This document shows positions 6,838 to 13,103 of a stretch of 13,103 nucleotides of DNA, one piece after another. The notes beneath the pieces are model-generated. The model was not told the DNA's origin. It made no database searches and saw nothing but the letters and a program-made list of their open reading frames with translations. A program made the translations under genes and the position numbers. The stretch spans positions 1-13,103 of the forward strand of contig JAEWEG010000030.1 in NCBI GenBank assembly GCA_023389575.1, in the 5' to 3' direction. Source of the DNA: Chloroflexota bacterium (GTDB lineage Bacteria > Chloroflexota > Chloroflexia > Thermomicrobiales > UBA6265). Each line of letters starts with the position of its first letter. Positions within the stretch are counted from its first letter, which is position 1.

Positions 6838-7680
6838 TCAGGCGGCCTTCACTTCGGAAGACTCGTCGTCGGTTTCGAATTCAGCCTCTTCGAGGGTGGT
6901 GCCGGTGGCCAGCATGAAGACTTCCTCAAGCGATGGCGGCGTGTCACCCACCTGGTACTGGCGCTTGAGGCCCTCGGCGGTGTCGAGCGCGATCAGCCTG
7001 CCGTTGAGCAGGATGCCGATGCGGTCGCAGAGTTCTTCGGCCTCGCCCATGTCGTGGGTGCAGAGGAGGATCGACGATTCATGATCGGCGCGGATCGACC
7101 GGATCAGGGCCTGGACGTCCTTCTTGGAACGCGGGTCGAGGCCGGTCGTCGGTTCGTCGAGCAGCATCAGCATCGGGCTGGTGAGCAGCGCCCGGGCGAG
7201 GGCGATCTTCTGCTGCATGCCCCGGGAGAGGTGCTCCATCGGCTCATTGATCCGCTTGAGGTCGAAGCCGATACCGGCCAGGATCTCGCGGATCATCGGC
7301 TTGCTCTCGCGGTCGGTGACCCCGTACAGCTTGGCGCCGAACAGGAGATTTTCGAGCGAGGAGAGCTTCTTGAAGAAGCTGGCCTCCACGCTCACCCGGT
7401 TCATGTAGCGCTGGACTTCCTTCGGGTAGCGAACGGCGTCGATCCCGAAGACATCCACCTCGCCGCTGTCCGGCAGGGTCAGCGTGGAGATGACGCGGAC
7501 GAGGGTGCTCTTGCCCGAGCCGTTCGGGCCGAGGATGCCGACGACCTCGCCCCGGTTGAGGGTGAGGGAGACGGAGTTCAGCGCGTACGAGTACTCACCG
7601 CGTTTCTTCCTGAATCGTTTTTCCACGTTTCGCAGGTCGAGCGCGATCGTGGGATGCAGTTCGTGTAGCCTGCTCATCAT
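6838..7680 (-). CDS. ABC transporter ATP-binding protein (DrrA-like)
   Basis: Nucleotide-binding subunit partnering the adjacent ABC-2 permease, 280 residues. Walker A is GPNGSGKST (51-59), the signature LSRGMQQK (151-158), Walker B LMLLDEP (171-177), the D-loop GLD follows at 180-182, and the switch His is H209 (CTHD). The C-terminal extension has the SLEEVFMLATG motif (250-260) typical of DrrA-type subunits, then an acidic tail. At the Q-loop position, alignment to the SSLEN segment puts Glu99 where Gln is usual. Two ATG codons are adjacent (7678-7680 and 7675-7677); AGGA in the minus strand is better spaced for the second, so the protein may be one residue shorter. It is first in the exporter operon and follows a structured leader that may control it. 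Confidence 0.93.
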   Translation of the reverse strand: MMSRLHELHPTIALDLRNVEKRFRKKRGEYSYALNSVSLTLNRGEVVGILGPNGSGKSTLVRVISTLTLPDSGEVDVFGIDAVRYPKEVQRYMNRVSVEASFFKKLSSLENLLFGAKLYGVTDRESKPMIREILAGIGFDLKRINEPMEHLSRGMQQKIALARALLTSPMLMLLDEPTTGLDPRSKKDVQALIRSIRADHESSILLCTHDMGEAEELCDRIGILLNGRLIALDTAEGLKRQYQVGDTPPSLEEVFMLATGTTLEEAEFETDDESSEVKAA

Positions 7681-7815
7681 GTTTCCTGTCTTGCGATATG
7701 CGATGTGTTCAGCGTCCCGTGATGGTGGTCCGCGTGGCGGGTGGGCCTAGCGTGTACCGCTCCGTATCATCCGATTCCCCTTTCCCCTGTATGGCGATGC
7801 TTCCGTGGTGGACAC

Positions 7816-7857
7816 AAAAAGAACTCCCCCTGGCAGTGTGCCCGTGGGAGGAGCTTC
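7816..7857 (-). terminator. Intrinsic terminator-like hairpin in the ABC exporter leader
   Basis: Read on the minus strand, GAAGCTCCTCCC (7857-7846) pairs with GGGGGAGTTC (7830-7821), with one bulged G and one U-G pair. A nested GGCA-CAC-TGCC hairpin (7842-7832) closes the loop, and five T follow directly (7820-7816). This has the full form of a Rho-independent terminator. It lies 136 nt before the ATPase start, so it is either the end of a separate short transcript or an attenuator of the exporter operon. The 5' arm CTCCTCCC is also perfectly complementary to 7926-7919 in the upstream fold. Confidence 0.7.
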
Positions 7858-7888
7858 CTCGCGCCGTCTGCTGTTGTGCGTGCTTGCG

Positions 7889-7972
7889 TCAGTCAGGCTC
7901 GCGGGTCAGCAGGGCGCACTCCTCCCGAGTCGCACCGAGCATTGGTGTGATCCGGAGGAAGTCGCGTCGCAT
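7889..7972 (-). CDS. Candidate 27-residue leader peptide
   Basis: On the minus strand, AGGA (7983-7980 region) lies 7 nt before an ATG at 7972, followed by 27 codons to TGA at 7889. The peptide begins MRRDFLRITPML and ends LLTREPD; it has no run of one amino acid and no membrane segment. It sits between a good promoter and a terminator-like hairpin and overlaps the stem-loop segments of the leader, the usual layout of a regulatory leader peptide. It could instead be a chance ORF in a structured RNA, or a small functional protein. No homologue is recognised. Confidence 0.35.
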   Translation of the reverse strand: MRRDFLRITPMLGATREECALLTREPD

Positions 7973-7988
7973 GTGCTGATCCTGACTG
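7890..7988 (-). ncRNA. Structured leader RNA, candidate attenuator/riboswitch-like switch
   Basis: Minus-strand sequence folds into a nested stem: CAGTCAGG (7988-7981) with CCTGACTG (7897-7890); CAGCA (7978-7974) with TGCTG (7911-7907); TTCCTCC (7960-7954) with GGAGGAG (7925-7919); CACC (7947-7944) with GGTG (7936-7933). GGGAGGAG (7926-7919) can pair either with the TCCTCC arm or, over 8 perfect base pairs, with CTCCTCCC (7853-7846) of the terminator hairpin. The two choices exclude each other, as in antiterminator/terminator switches. I find no T-box NCCA-binding motif and recognise no known riboswitch class. Confidence 0.45.
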
Positions 7989-8026
7989 CGTGACGAATGG
8001 TATTCCGCGTTCGCGGCACTTTTGCC

Positions 8027-8055
8027 AGAGTATGGCTCGGAAGGGTCAATGTCAA
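8027..8055 (-). promoter_or_regulatory. Sigma-70-type promoter for the ABC exporter leader
   Basis: On the minus strand a perfect TTGACA (8055-8050) is followed by a 17-nt spacer and TACTCT (8032-8027); CATACT two bases upstream is an alternative -10 with a 15-nt spacer. Transcription would begin near 8020, giving about 340 nt of leader before the ATPase start codon. The first transcribed bases contain two overlapping small hairpins, GGCA-aaag-TGCC (8026-8015) and CCGCG-aa-CGCGG (8016-8005). Confidence 0.6.
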
Positions 8056-8197
8056 GGATTTTGGCGATCCGCGATTCGCATGCGCGTGACGGCTTGGGCG
8101 GGTCCAGGCGGCGGGGCCAGCCCGTGACGGCGTCGTGCGATGCGAGATGGCGAGGACGTTCGTCGCCAGCACCATTTGGTCCGTGACACCAGCGATT

Positions 8198-8222
8198 GGT
8201 CACAGCCACGAGGGCTGTCACC
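8198..8222. repeat. Second inverted repeat after the surface-protein gene
   Basis: GGTCACAGCC (8198-8207) and GGCTGTCACC (8213-8222) are inverted copies with one mismatch around a 5-nt loop. It lies just beyond the terminator-like hairpin at 8245-8273 in the direction of minus-strand transcription. It may act as a back-up 3'-end structure, though it has no U-tract. Confidence 0.4.
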
Positions 8223-8244
8223 ACCTGGGCGTGGCTCGATATGG

Positions 8245-8273
8245 GAACGCCCCGGCTGGTGGCCGGGGCGTTC
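8245..8273 (-). terminator. Terminator-like hairpin of the surface-protein gene
   Basis: A perfect 12-bp stem, GAACGCCCCGGC (8245-8256) with GCCGGGGCGTTC (8262-8273), and a 5-nt loop, 26 nt past the stop codon of the giant minus-strand gene. The stem is very stable but is followed by CCATAT on the minus strand rather than a U-tract, so termination may need Rho, or the structure may protect the mRNA 3' end. Confidence 0.65.
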
Positions 8274-8299
8274 TCGCGGGGTGATGATGCGGGGCGATG

Positions 8300-11200
8300 T
8301 CAGGCTGCGCGGCGGCGGTTGGCGTACCAGGCAGCCGCGGCCAGCAGCGGGAACGCGGCGACCGATGGCAGCTCGGCCGGGCCTTCGCCGTTGCCCTCGC
8401 CGCCGGTGGGCAGACCGGCGGGCGGGGGATTCGTGGCCGCGTCGCCCGAGCCGGTGTTGGGCGGCTCGGTGGGTTCGACGCAGTTGTAGATCCAGACCTC
8501 GCTGAGCTTGTTGGCCGTGACCACCACGTCGCCCTGCGCGTTCACGCTGTTCGACTCGGCGTGGCACCAGGCGCCATCCACTTCGCGCAACTGGTAGCTA
8601 CCAGGTTGCAGGTGGGTGAAGCGGACGAAGCCGTCCGGGTTCGCCTGAACGATCACCGGCTCGCCGTACGCCTGCGACTCGGCATCGTAGCGGGCCAGGC
8701 TGAAGGAGGCGTTCTGATGGCTCAGGCCGCATTCTTCTTCCCAGTCGTAGCCCTTCGGTGGGTTCTTGATCTCGCAGACGAACTTGCGGACCAGGATCGT
8801 GCCGGTATCTTCCGTGACCACCTCGGGGATGTTGTGGAAGGTACAGGTAAGCGTCTGGCCGTAGTCGAGCTTGACCGTGAGCGAGCCGTTGACCGCCTTC
8901 CACTGCGATTCCGCGCTGTTCTGGAAGCCGCAGAAGAGGTAGTCGGTCGGGATGCCGTGTGGCCGCTCCTCGAAGATGGTGTAGCTGCCCGGCGTGAGGC
9001 CCGTGAAGGTCGTCTTACCGCGCTCGCCACCGTCACCGGTGACGCCCTTAGCGGTGACCGGTCCCTGGAGCCGGATGGTGATGGTGTTGGTCAACTGCTC
9101 GTCGTTGGCGCAGCTTTCCATGAAGTCTTCGTACCTGGTGCCGTTGAAGCTCGGCGTACAGGTGTACTTGGCCACGTTGACCGTGATCGGGTCGGGTTCG
9201 GGCGGCGCCACGTAGTTGATGACGATGACGGTGGTCATCTGGCCGCGATTCACGCGAACGCGAACGGTCGGATTCTCTTCCAGCACCGGGTCGGTCTCGG
9301 TGAGGCGGTAGATGCCTTCGGTGAGGGTGACCTGGTACTGGCCGTCGGAGCCGGTTTGGAACGCGCCCGGTCCGCCGCTGCCGTTGTCGCCAACGAGAGT
9401 GAAGGCCGCGTTGCCACGCTCGCAGCCAGCGGTGCGGGCGAGTTGCTGTGAACCCTGCGCCCCACCGAAGAAGCTGGTGCCTTCGCCGTCCTCACCGGCC
9501 GGGCAGTAGAACTTCTGGACCTGGACCGAGCCGGTGTTGGCCGGCGGCGGAATCAGGCTGTTGGTGACGTTGACGACCCTGGTCTGGCCCGGATTGACCT
9601 GGATGCCGGTGACATCGGCGGCCGGCTGGTAGCCGTACGGGGCCTGGGTCTCGACCAGCGTGTAGGAGCCCGGTTCGAGGTTGCCGAAGATGACCACGCC
9701 GTAGGCGTCGGTGCAGCGGGCACCGCCGTCATCCTCGCGGAGGTCGAAGCAGGCTCCCTGCAGCGCGCGGCCGTCGGTGTTGGTCTTGTTGACCTGGAGA
9801 CGTCCGGGCTTGAGGGTGTTCTCGACCGTGACTCGTGTGACCTCATCGTCCTCGATGGTGACGTCGCGGAGTTCGGCGAACTGGTAGCTGGTGGACGGGG
9901 TCACCGTCTCGCGCAGCGTCCAGGTTCCGGCCGGAACATCGCTGAAGGTGATGATGCCGTCGTTCGCGCCGTCGGCGCCGTCGCAGACCTGCGCGGTGAG
10001 CGCGCTGTTGCCATCGAAGAGCCGGAAGCACGATCCAGCGAGCCGTTCATCGTCGCTGTTCACCTTGGTGATCACGAGGTCACCGGTCTCGGCGGGCGGC
10101 GGGGCCGGCTGGTTGGCGACGGTGAAGTTGCGCGTCGCGCCCGGCGCGAGCGTGAAGTCCTGGTCGTCCGAGGCGATGAAGCCTGGTGGCGGCGACGTCT
10201 CGACGAGCGTGTAGTCACCGGCCACGACGTTGGCGAAGATCACGCGGCCATCGGTGACACCGTCGTCGCCGTCGCAGAACGGACCGTAGTTGCGATTGCC
10301 TTCGAGGGCGAAGCAGGCGTTCGGCAGGATGTCGGTGGAATCGTTGGCGTTCACCTTGGTGACGATGACGCGGCCCGGCTTCGGATAGTTGACGACCGTC
10401 ACGTCCTTGTCGACGCCCGCCACGATGGTGACGGAGACGGGGGACGCGAGGCTGTACCCGTTCGAGGGCGATCGGGTCTCGACCAGCATGTAGGCGCCGG
10501 CCGGAACATCGTTGAAGACAAGCGTGCCGTCGTTCGGGTTGGCGTCGGAGGCATCGCACTGGCTGGCGATGGTGGTGGAGCCCTGGCGGAGCGCGAAGCA
10601 GGAGTTGCCCAGCGGCTCGTCGTCCGGGTTCACCTTGAACACCGTCAGGGTGGAATCCTGCGGCAGCGGATCGAGTCTGATTTCGTAGGAGCTGTCGCCA
10701 CCGGCTTCGACCTCGACCGTGCGATTGGCCGCGGTGGTGTAGCCCTCCGGCGTGGTCGTCATCGCGAGGGTGGACTCACCCGCCGGGACATCGACCAGTT
10801 GAATGACCCCGGCCTGGGGATTCAGGTCGCCCGTGCCGTTGTCGCAGACGCTGATCGGGTCGCCCGCGCCAGTCACGTCGAAGCACGCGCCGCCGAGTCG
10901 CTGGCTGGTGACGTTGTTGCGAACGATCAGTTCGAGGCTGCCGGTGGCGGGCGCCGACTCGATCACCACGACGATGACGCCCTGGTTCTCGGTGTCGACG
11001 GCGACGGTCACCGATGGTTCATCCGAACTCTGGTAGCCGGGGATGTTCGCGGTGCTCTCGGGTGTCAGCGAGGCCGAGTAGGACCCGACCGCGACATCCC
11101 GCAGCAGGATCACGCCATCGGCGGGATCGGCGTCGCCTGCCTGGTTGTCGCAGACGGGGCCGACGACATCCACGTTTTCCTGGGAGAGGACCACACAGCC

Positions 11201-13103
11201 GCCCGCGACCGCCGTTTCATCGGCCGTCTGGATGAGCATGCGGAGGTCGGCGACTTCCGGCGCGCTCGGCGCCAGGTCGAAGGCAAGGTCGGCGACCGCG
11301 TTGGCTTCGATGGTGAGGTCACGGATGCCCGGATCGTCGTACCCCGCCGGGTAATTGTTGATGGCGGCCTGGTAGTCGCCAGGCGTGAGCCCGTCGATCT
11401 GGATGACGCCGATCTCGGGGTTCTCGTCACCAGCCTGGTTGTCGCAGACGGTGGTGACATCGACGACGCCAAGGCATGCGCCGCCGATTGGCTCCCCGGT
11501 CTCGTTGTCGGTGATGGTCGCGCTCACGGAACCGGTGCTGGTGACGAGCGCGAACGTGAGGGGCGAATCCGCGCCAGCGGCGACCTCGACGTCCTGGACG
11601 CCGGGATCATCGTAGCCAGCCGGGTAGTTGTTGATACCGGCCTGGTAGCTACCCGCTGGGACACCTGTGACCTGGATGATGCCGGGTGCCGGATTGGCGT
11701 CACCATCCTGGTTGTCGCAGACGGTGACGAGGTCGATCAGGCCAAGGCAGGCGCCATCGAGCGCCTCGCCATCGGCGGTGATGCTGGCCGTGATGGAGCC
11801 GGTGAGTTCCACCAGGTCCCATGCGAGCGGGGCGATCTCGTCCGCGACCACGGTCACGGGCAGAATCTCGGGGTCCTCATAGCCGGCCGGGTAATTGCTG
11901 ATCGCGGCCTGGTAGTCGCCCGGGGCGACCCCATCGATCTGGATCGCGCCCGGGGCTGGATCCGTGTCGCCGTCCTGGTTGTCGCAGACGGTCACCAGGT
12001 CAACGAGACCGAGGCAGACACCCTCCACCGGTTCGCCCTCGATGGCGATCTCGGCGCGGACCGAGCCGGTGCTCGCGACGAGCGCGAACTCGACATTCGC
12101 GGTGGCGTCCGGAAGGACCTCGACATCGCGTAGGCCCGGATCGTCAAATCCGGCTGGATAGTTGCTGATCGCGGCCTGGTACTGGCCAGGCGGCACATCG
12201 TCGATCTGGATCACGCCGGTGGTCGGGTCGGAGTCGCCGTCCTGGTTATCGCAGACGGTGACGAAGTCGACGAGGCCCACGCAGGTATCGCCAAGCGGTT
12301 CGCCATCGCCGGTGATCGTCGCAACGACGGAGCCAGGCAGGTACGGCAGCGTGACCTGGAGCGGTTCGTTCTCGCCAGCGGCGATCTCGATCGGCTGGTC
12401 ATCGACCGGGCCGTAGCCAGCGGGCGGCTGGGTCAGGCGGAGGGTATAAGGCCCGGTGGGCACGCCGGAGAAGGTCGCGAACCCGTCGTTCGGCGTACCG
12501 CCGTTGGAGGAATCGTCGCACTGGGTGGCGACTTCGGTGTCGCCGGTGTAGATGGCCCAGCAGGCGCCACCCACGATCTGGCCATCCTCGTTCAGCGCGA
12601 TGACCTGGAAGTCGCTGGTGGCCTGGAGGATGCCGAGGGTCTCATCGGTCTCCTCGCCCTCTGCGACCGGGACGTCCGTGAGGTCTTGACCGGGCTCGAA
12701 GCCTTCTGGCACCGAGTCCTGGGTGATCTGGTATTGGCCGGCGGGAAGCTCCTCGATGAGGATCTCGCCCGGGTCGCCCTCGGCGTCTCCGCTGGCGTTG
12801 TCGCAGATGCTCTCGGTCTGGCCGACGACGGTGACGCAGGTGCCCTCTTCCTGGACCTGGTTGCCCTCGTCATCGGTGACGGTCAGGCGGAGCACGCCGG
12901 GTTCCTCTTGCGGCTCCGATTGCAGCGGGACGTTGGTGACCTGCCCATCGTCGATGGTGACATTCGGCCAGTCGGTGTCCTGGAGTTCGTCCGGACCCGA
13001 GGTGACGAAGAAGGCGTAGGTGCCAGGCGGCACATCGGCAAGGACGATGATGCCCTCGCGCGGATCCTGGTCGTTGTCGCCGTTGTCGCAGGCGAACGGC
13101 GGG
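8300..13103 (-). CDS. Giant SpaA/CnaB-repeat surface protein (5' end outside window)
   Basis: A repetitive cell-surface protein, about 1,600 visible residues, whose frame stays open through the window edge; the GTG at 13031-13033 is internal to a repeat and not the start. I count a partial domain, then about 15 SpaA/CnaB-like prealbumin-fold domains of roughly 70-125 residues. Most share G.CF.L or AC.G early, then C(D)(N/D), then DG-V-I-F/Q, VPAG-Y and PAGY. Eight full domains (10655-12907) lack isopeptide residues. Seven (8453-10654) have Lys in strand one (FKV, TKV, QKF), Glu in (V/R)ET or equivalent, and Asn in the last strand (VVNY, VENT, VTNS), the CnaB isopeptide triad. Most domains carry a Cys pair. 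The tail has LPTGG (8399-8413), a hydrophobic VAAFPLLAAAAW and RRR, like a wall-sorting signal though not canonical LPXTG. Likely an extracellular stalk or adhesin; the ligand is unknown. Confidence 0.9.
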   Translation of the reverse strand, partial: PPFACDNGDNDQDPREGIIVLADVPPGTYAFFVTSGPDELQDTDWPNVTIDDGQVTNVPLQSEPQEEPGVLRLTVTDDEGNQVQEEGTCVTVVGQTESICDNASGDAEGDPGEILIEELPAGQYQITQDSVPEGFEPGQDLTDVPVAEGEETDETLGILQATSDFQVIALNEDGQIVGGACWAIYTGDTEVATQCDDSSNGGTPNDGFATFSGVPTGPYTLRLTQPPAGYGPVDDQPIEIAAGENEPLQVTLPYLPGSVVATITGDGEPLGDTCVGLVDFVTVCDNQDGDSDPTTGVIQIDDVPPGQYQAAISNYPAGFDDPGLRDVEVLPDATANVEFALVASTGSVRAEIAIEGEPVEGVCLGLVDLVTVCDNQDGDTDPAPGAIQIDGVAPGDYQAAISNYPAGYEDPEILPVTVVADEIAPLAWDLVELTGSITASITADGEALDGACLGLIDLVTVCDNQDGDANPAPGIIQVTGVPAGSYQAGINNYPAGYDDPGVQDVEVAAGADSPLTFALVTSTGSVSATITDNETGEPIGGACLGVVDVTTVCDNQAGDENPEIGVIQIDGLTPGDYQAAINNYPAGYDDPGIRDLTIEANAVADLAFDLAPSAPEVADLRMLIQTADETAVAGGCVVLSQENVDVVGPVCDNQAGDADPADGVILLRDVAVGSYSASLTPESTANIPGYQSSDEPSVTVAVDTENQGVIVVVIESAPATGSLELIVRNNVTSQRLGGACFDVTGAGDPISVCDNGTGDLNPQAGVIQLVDVPAGESTLAMTTTPEGYTTAANRTVEVEAGGDSSYEIRLDPLPQDSTLTVFKVNPDDEPLGNSCFALRQGSTTIASQCDASDANPNDGTLVFNDVPAGAYMLVETRSPSNGYSLASPVSVTIVAGVDKDVTVVNYPKPGRVIVTKVNANDSTDILPNACFALEGNRNYGPFCDGDDGVTDGRVIFANVVAGDYTLVETSPPPGFIASDDQDFTLAPGATRNFTVANQPAPPPAETGDLVITKVNSDDERLAGSCFRLFDGNSALTAQVCDGADGANDGIITFSDVPAGTWTLRETVTPSTSYQFAELRDVTIEDDEVTRVTVENTLKPGRLQVNKTNTDGRALQGACFDLREDDGGARCTDAYGVVIFGNLEPGSYTLVETQAPYGYQPAADVTGIQVNPGQTRVVNVTNSLIPPPANTGSVQVQKFYCPAGEDGEGTSFFGGAQGSQQLARTAGCERGNAAFTLVGDNGSGGPGAFQTGSDGQYQVTLTEGIYRLTETDPVLEENPTVRVRVNRGQMTTVIVINYVAPPEPDPITVNVAKYTCTPSFNGTRYEDFMESCANDEQLTNTITIRLQGPVTAKGVTGDGGERGKTTFTGLTPGSYTIFEERPHGIPTDYLFCGFQNSAESQWKAVNGSLTVKLDYGQTLTCTFHNIPEVVTEDTGTILVRKFVCEIKNPPKGYDWEEECGLSHQNASFSLARYDAESQAYGEPVIVQANPDGFVRFTHLQPGSYQLREVDGAWCHAESNSVNAQGDVVVTANKLSEVWIYNCVEPTEPPNTGSGDAATNPPPAGLPTGGEGNGEGPAELPSVAAFPLLAAAAWYANRRRAA
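11534..12334 (-). repeat. Three tandem 267-bp protein-coding modules
   Basis: Minus-strand modules 12334-12068, 12067-11801 and 11800-11534 are each exactly 89 codons long and closely similar. All share VTVCDNQDGD, then IQ(I/V), a Y-Q-A segment and NYPAG(F/Y). A fourth, slightly longer copy (94 codons) follows at 11533-11252. Equal length and high similarity point to recent duplication by unequal recombination within the gene. Confidence 0.8.

Noticed and set aside
7890..7988. T-box riboswitch
   Set aside because: No recognisable T-box antiterminator bulge sequence (UGGN-type) and no aminoacyl or amino-acid gene downstream.
8297..9451. Plus-strand frame opposite the surface-protein 3' part
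   Set aside because: Mirror of the minus-strand repeat gene; repeats on the real strand explain the open frame.
10799..12133. Plus-strand frame of 444 codons with internal repeats
   Set aside because: The repetition is the antisense image of the CnaB-like modules; no independent start signal.
11252..12334. CRISPR-like regular repeats
   Set aside because: Repeat unit is 267 bp, in frame and protein-coding; no short direct repeats with unique spacers.
13031..13033. GTG as start of the giant surface protein
   Set aside because: The in-frame sequence upstream to 13102 encodes another CDN-loop and DVPPGTY segment, so the gene continues beyond the window.

Overview
The window is high-GC bacterial DNA, about two thirds G+C with strongly GC-rich third codon positions. 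The gene content fits a Chloroflexota genome, most likely class Thermomicrobia or a relative: MgtE, an FGGY sugar kinase, a DrrAB-type ABC exporter, and a giant SpaA/CnaB-repeat surface protein ending in a sorting-signal-like tail. This placement is inference from gene content and base composition; there is no rRNA or marker gene to confirm it.

Left part, plus strand (1-5645). The first 470 bases hold no gene I can call with confidence. They contain the possible tail of an upstream gene, a strong stem-loop and a weak small-ORF candidate. Then comes mgtE (471-1868), a CBS-gated magnesium channel/transporter. After a short intergenic region with an extended -10 and a perfect 17-bp palindrome, a probable operon follows: an unrecognised 144-residue protein, an integral membrane protein of 8-9 segments, a xylulokinase-like FGGY kinase and a phosphomannose-isomerase-like cupin. 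The last three are tightly packed: TAATG joins membrane protein to kinase and GTGA joins kinase to cupin. This suggests coordinated synthesis and a sugar or sugar-phosphate theme.

Middle part, minus strand (5646-8055). A non-coding stretch with a long imperfect inverted repeat separates the plus-strand operon from a convergent ABC-2 exporter, permease (5920-6762) and ATPase (6838-7680). The exporter is preceded by a roughly 340-nt leader. This leader has a consensus-like promoter, a nested stem-loop overlapping a 27-codon ORF with a good ribosome binding site, and a hairpin with five U that looks like an intrinsic terminator. The 5' arm of that terminator is perfectly complementary over 8 nt to a segment inside the upstream fold. 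This gives a mutually exclusive antiterminator/terminator arrangement and is the most interesting regulatory candidate here.

Right part, minus strand (8300-13103). One reading frame of about 1,600 visible codons, open past the window edge, encodes a chain of about 15 full SpaA/CnaB-like (prealbumin-fold) domains and a C-terminal LPTGG/hydrophobic/RRR tail. The domains fall into two classes. The seven nearest the C-terminus carry the Lys/Glu/Asn positions of CnaB intramolecular isopeptide bonds. The eight full domains before them lack these, but carry paired cysteines, mostly with Asp-rich CDN-type loops. It is presumably a long cell-surface stalk or adhesin.
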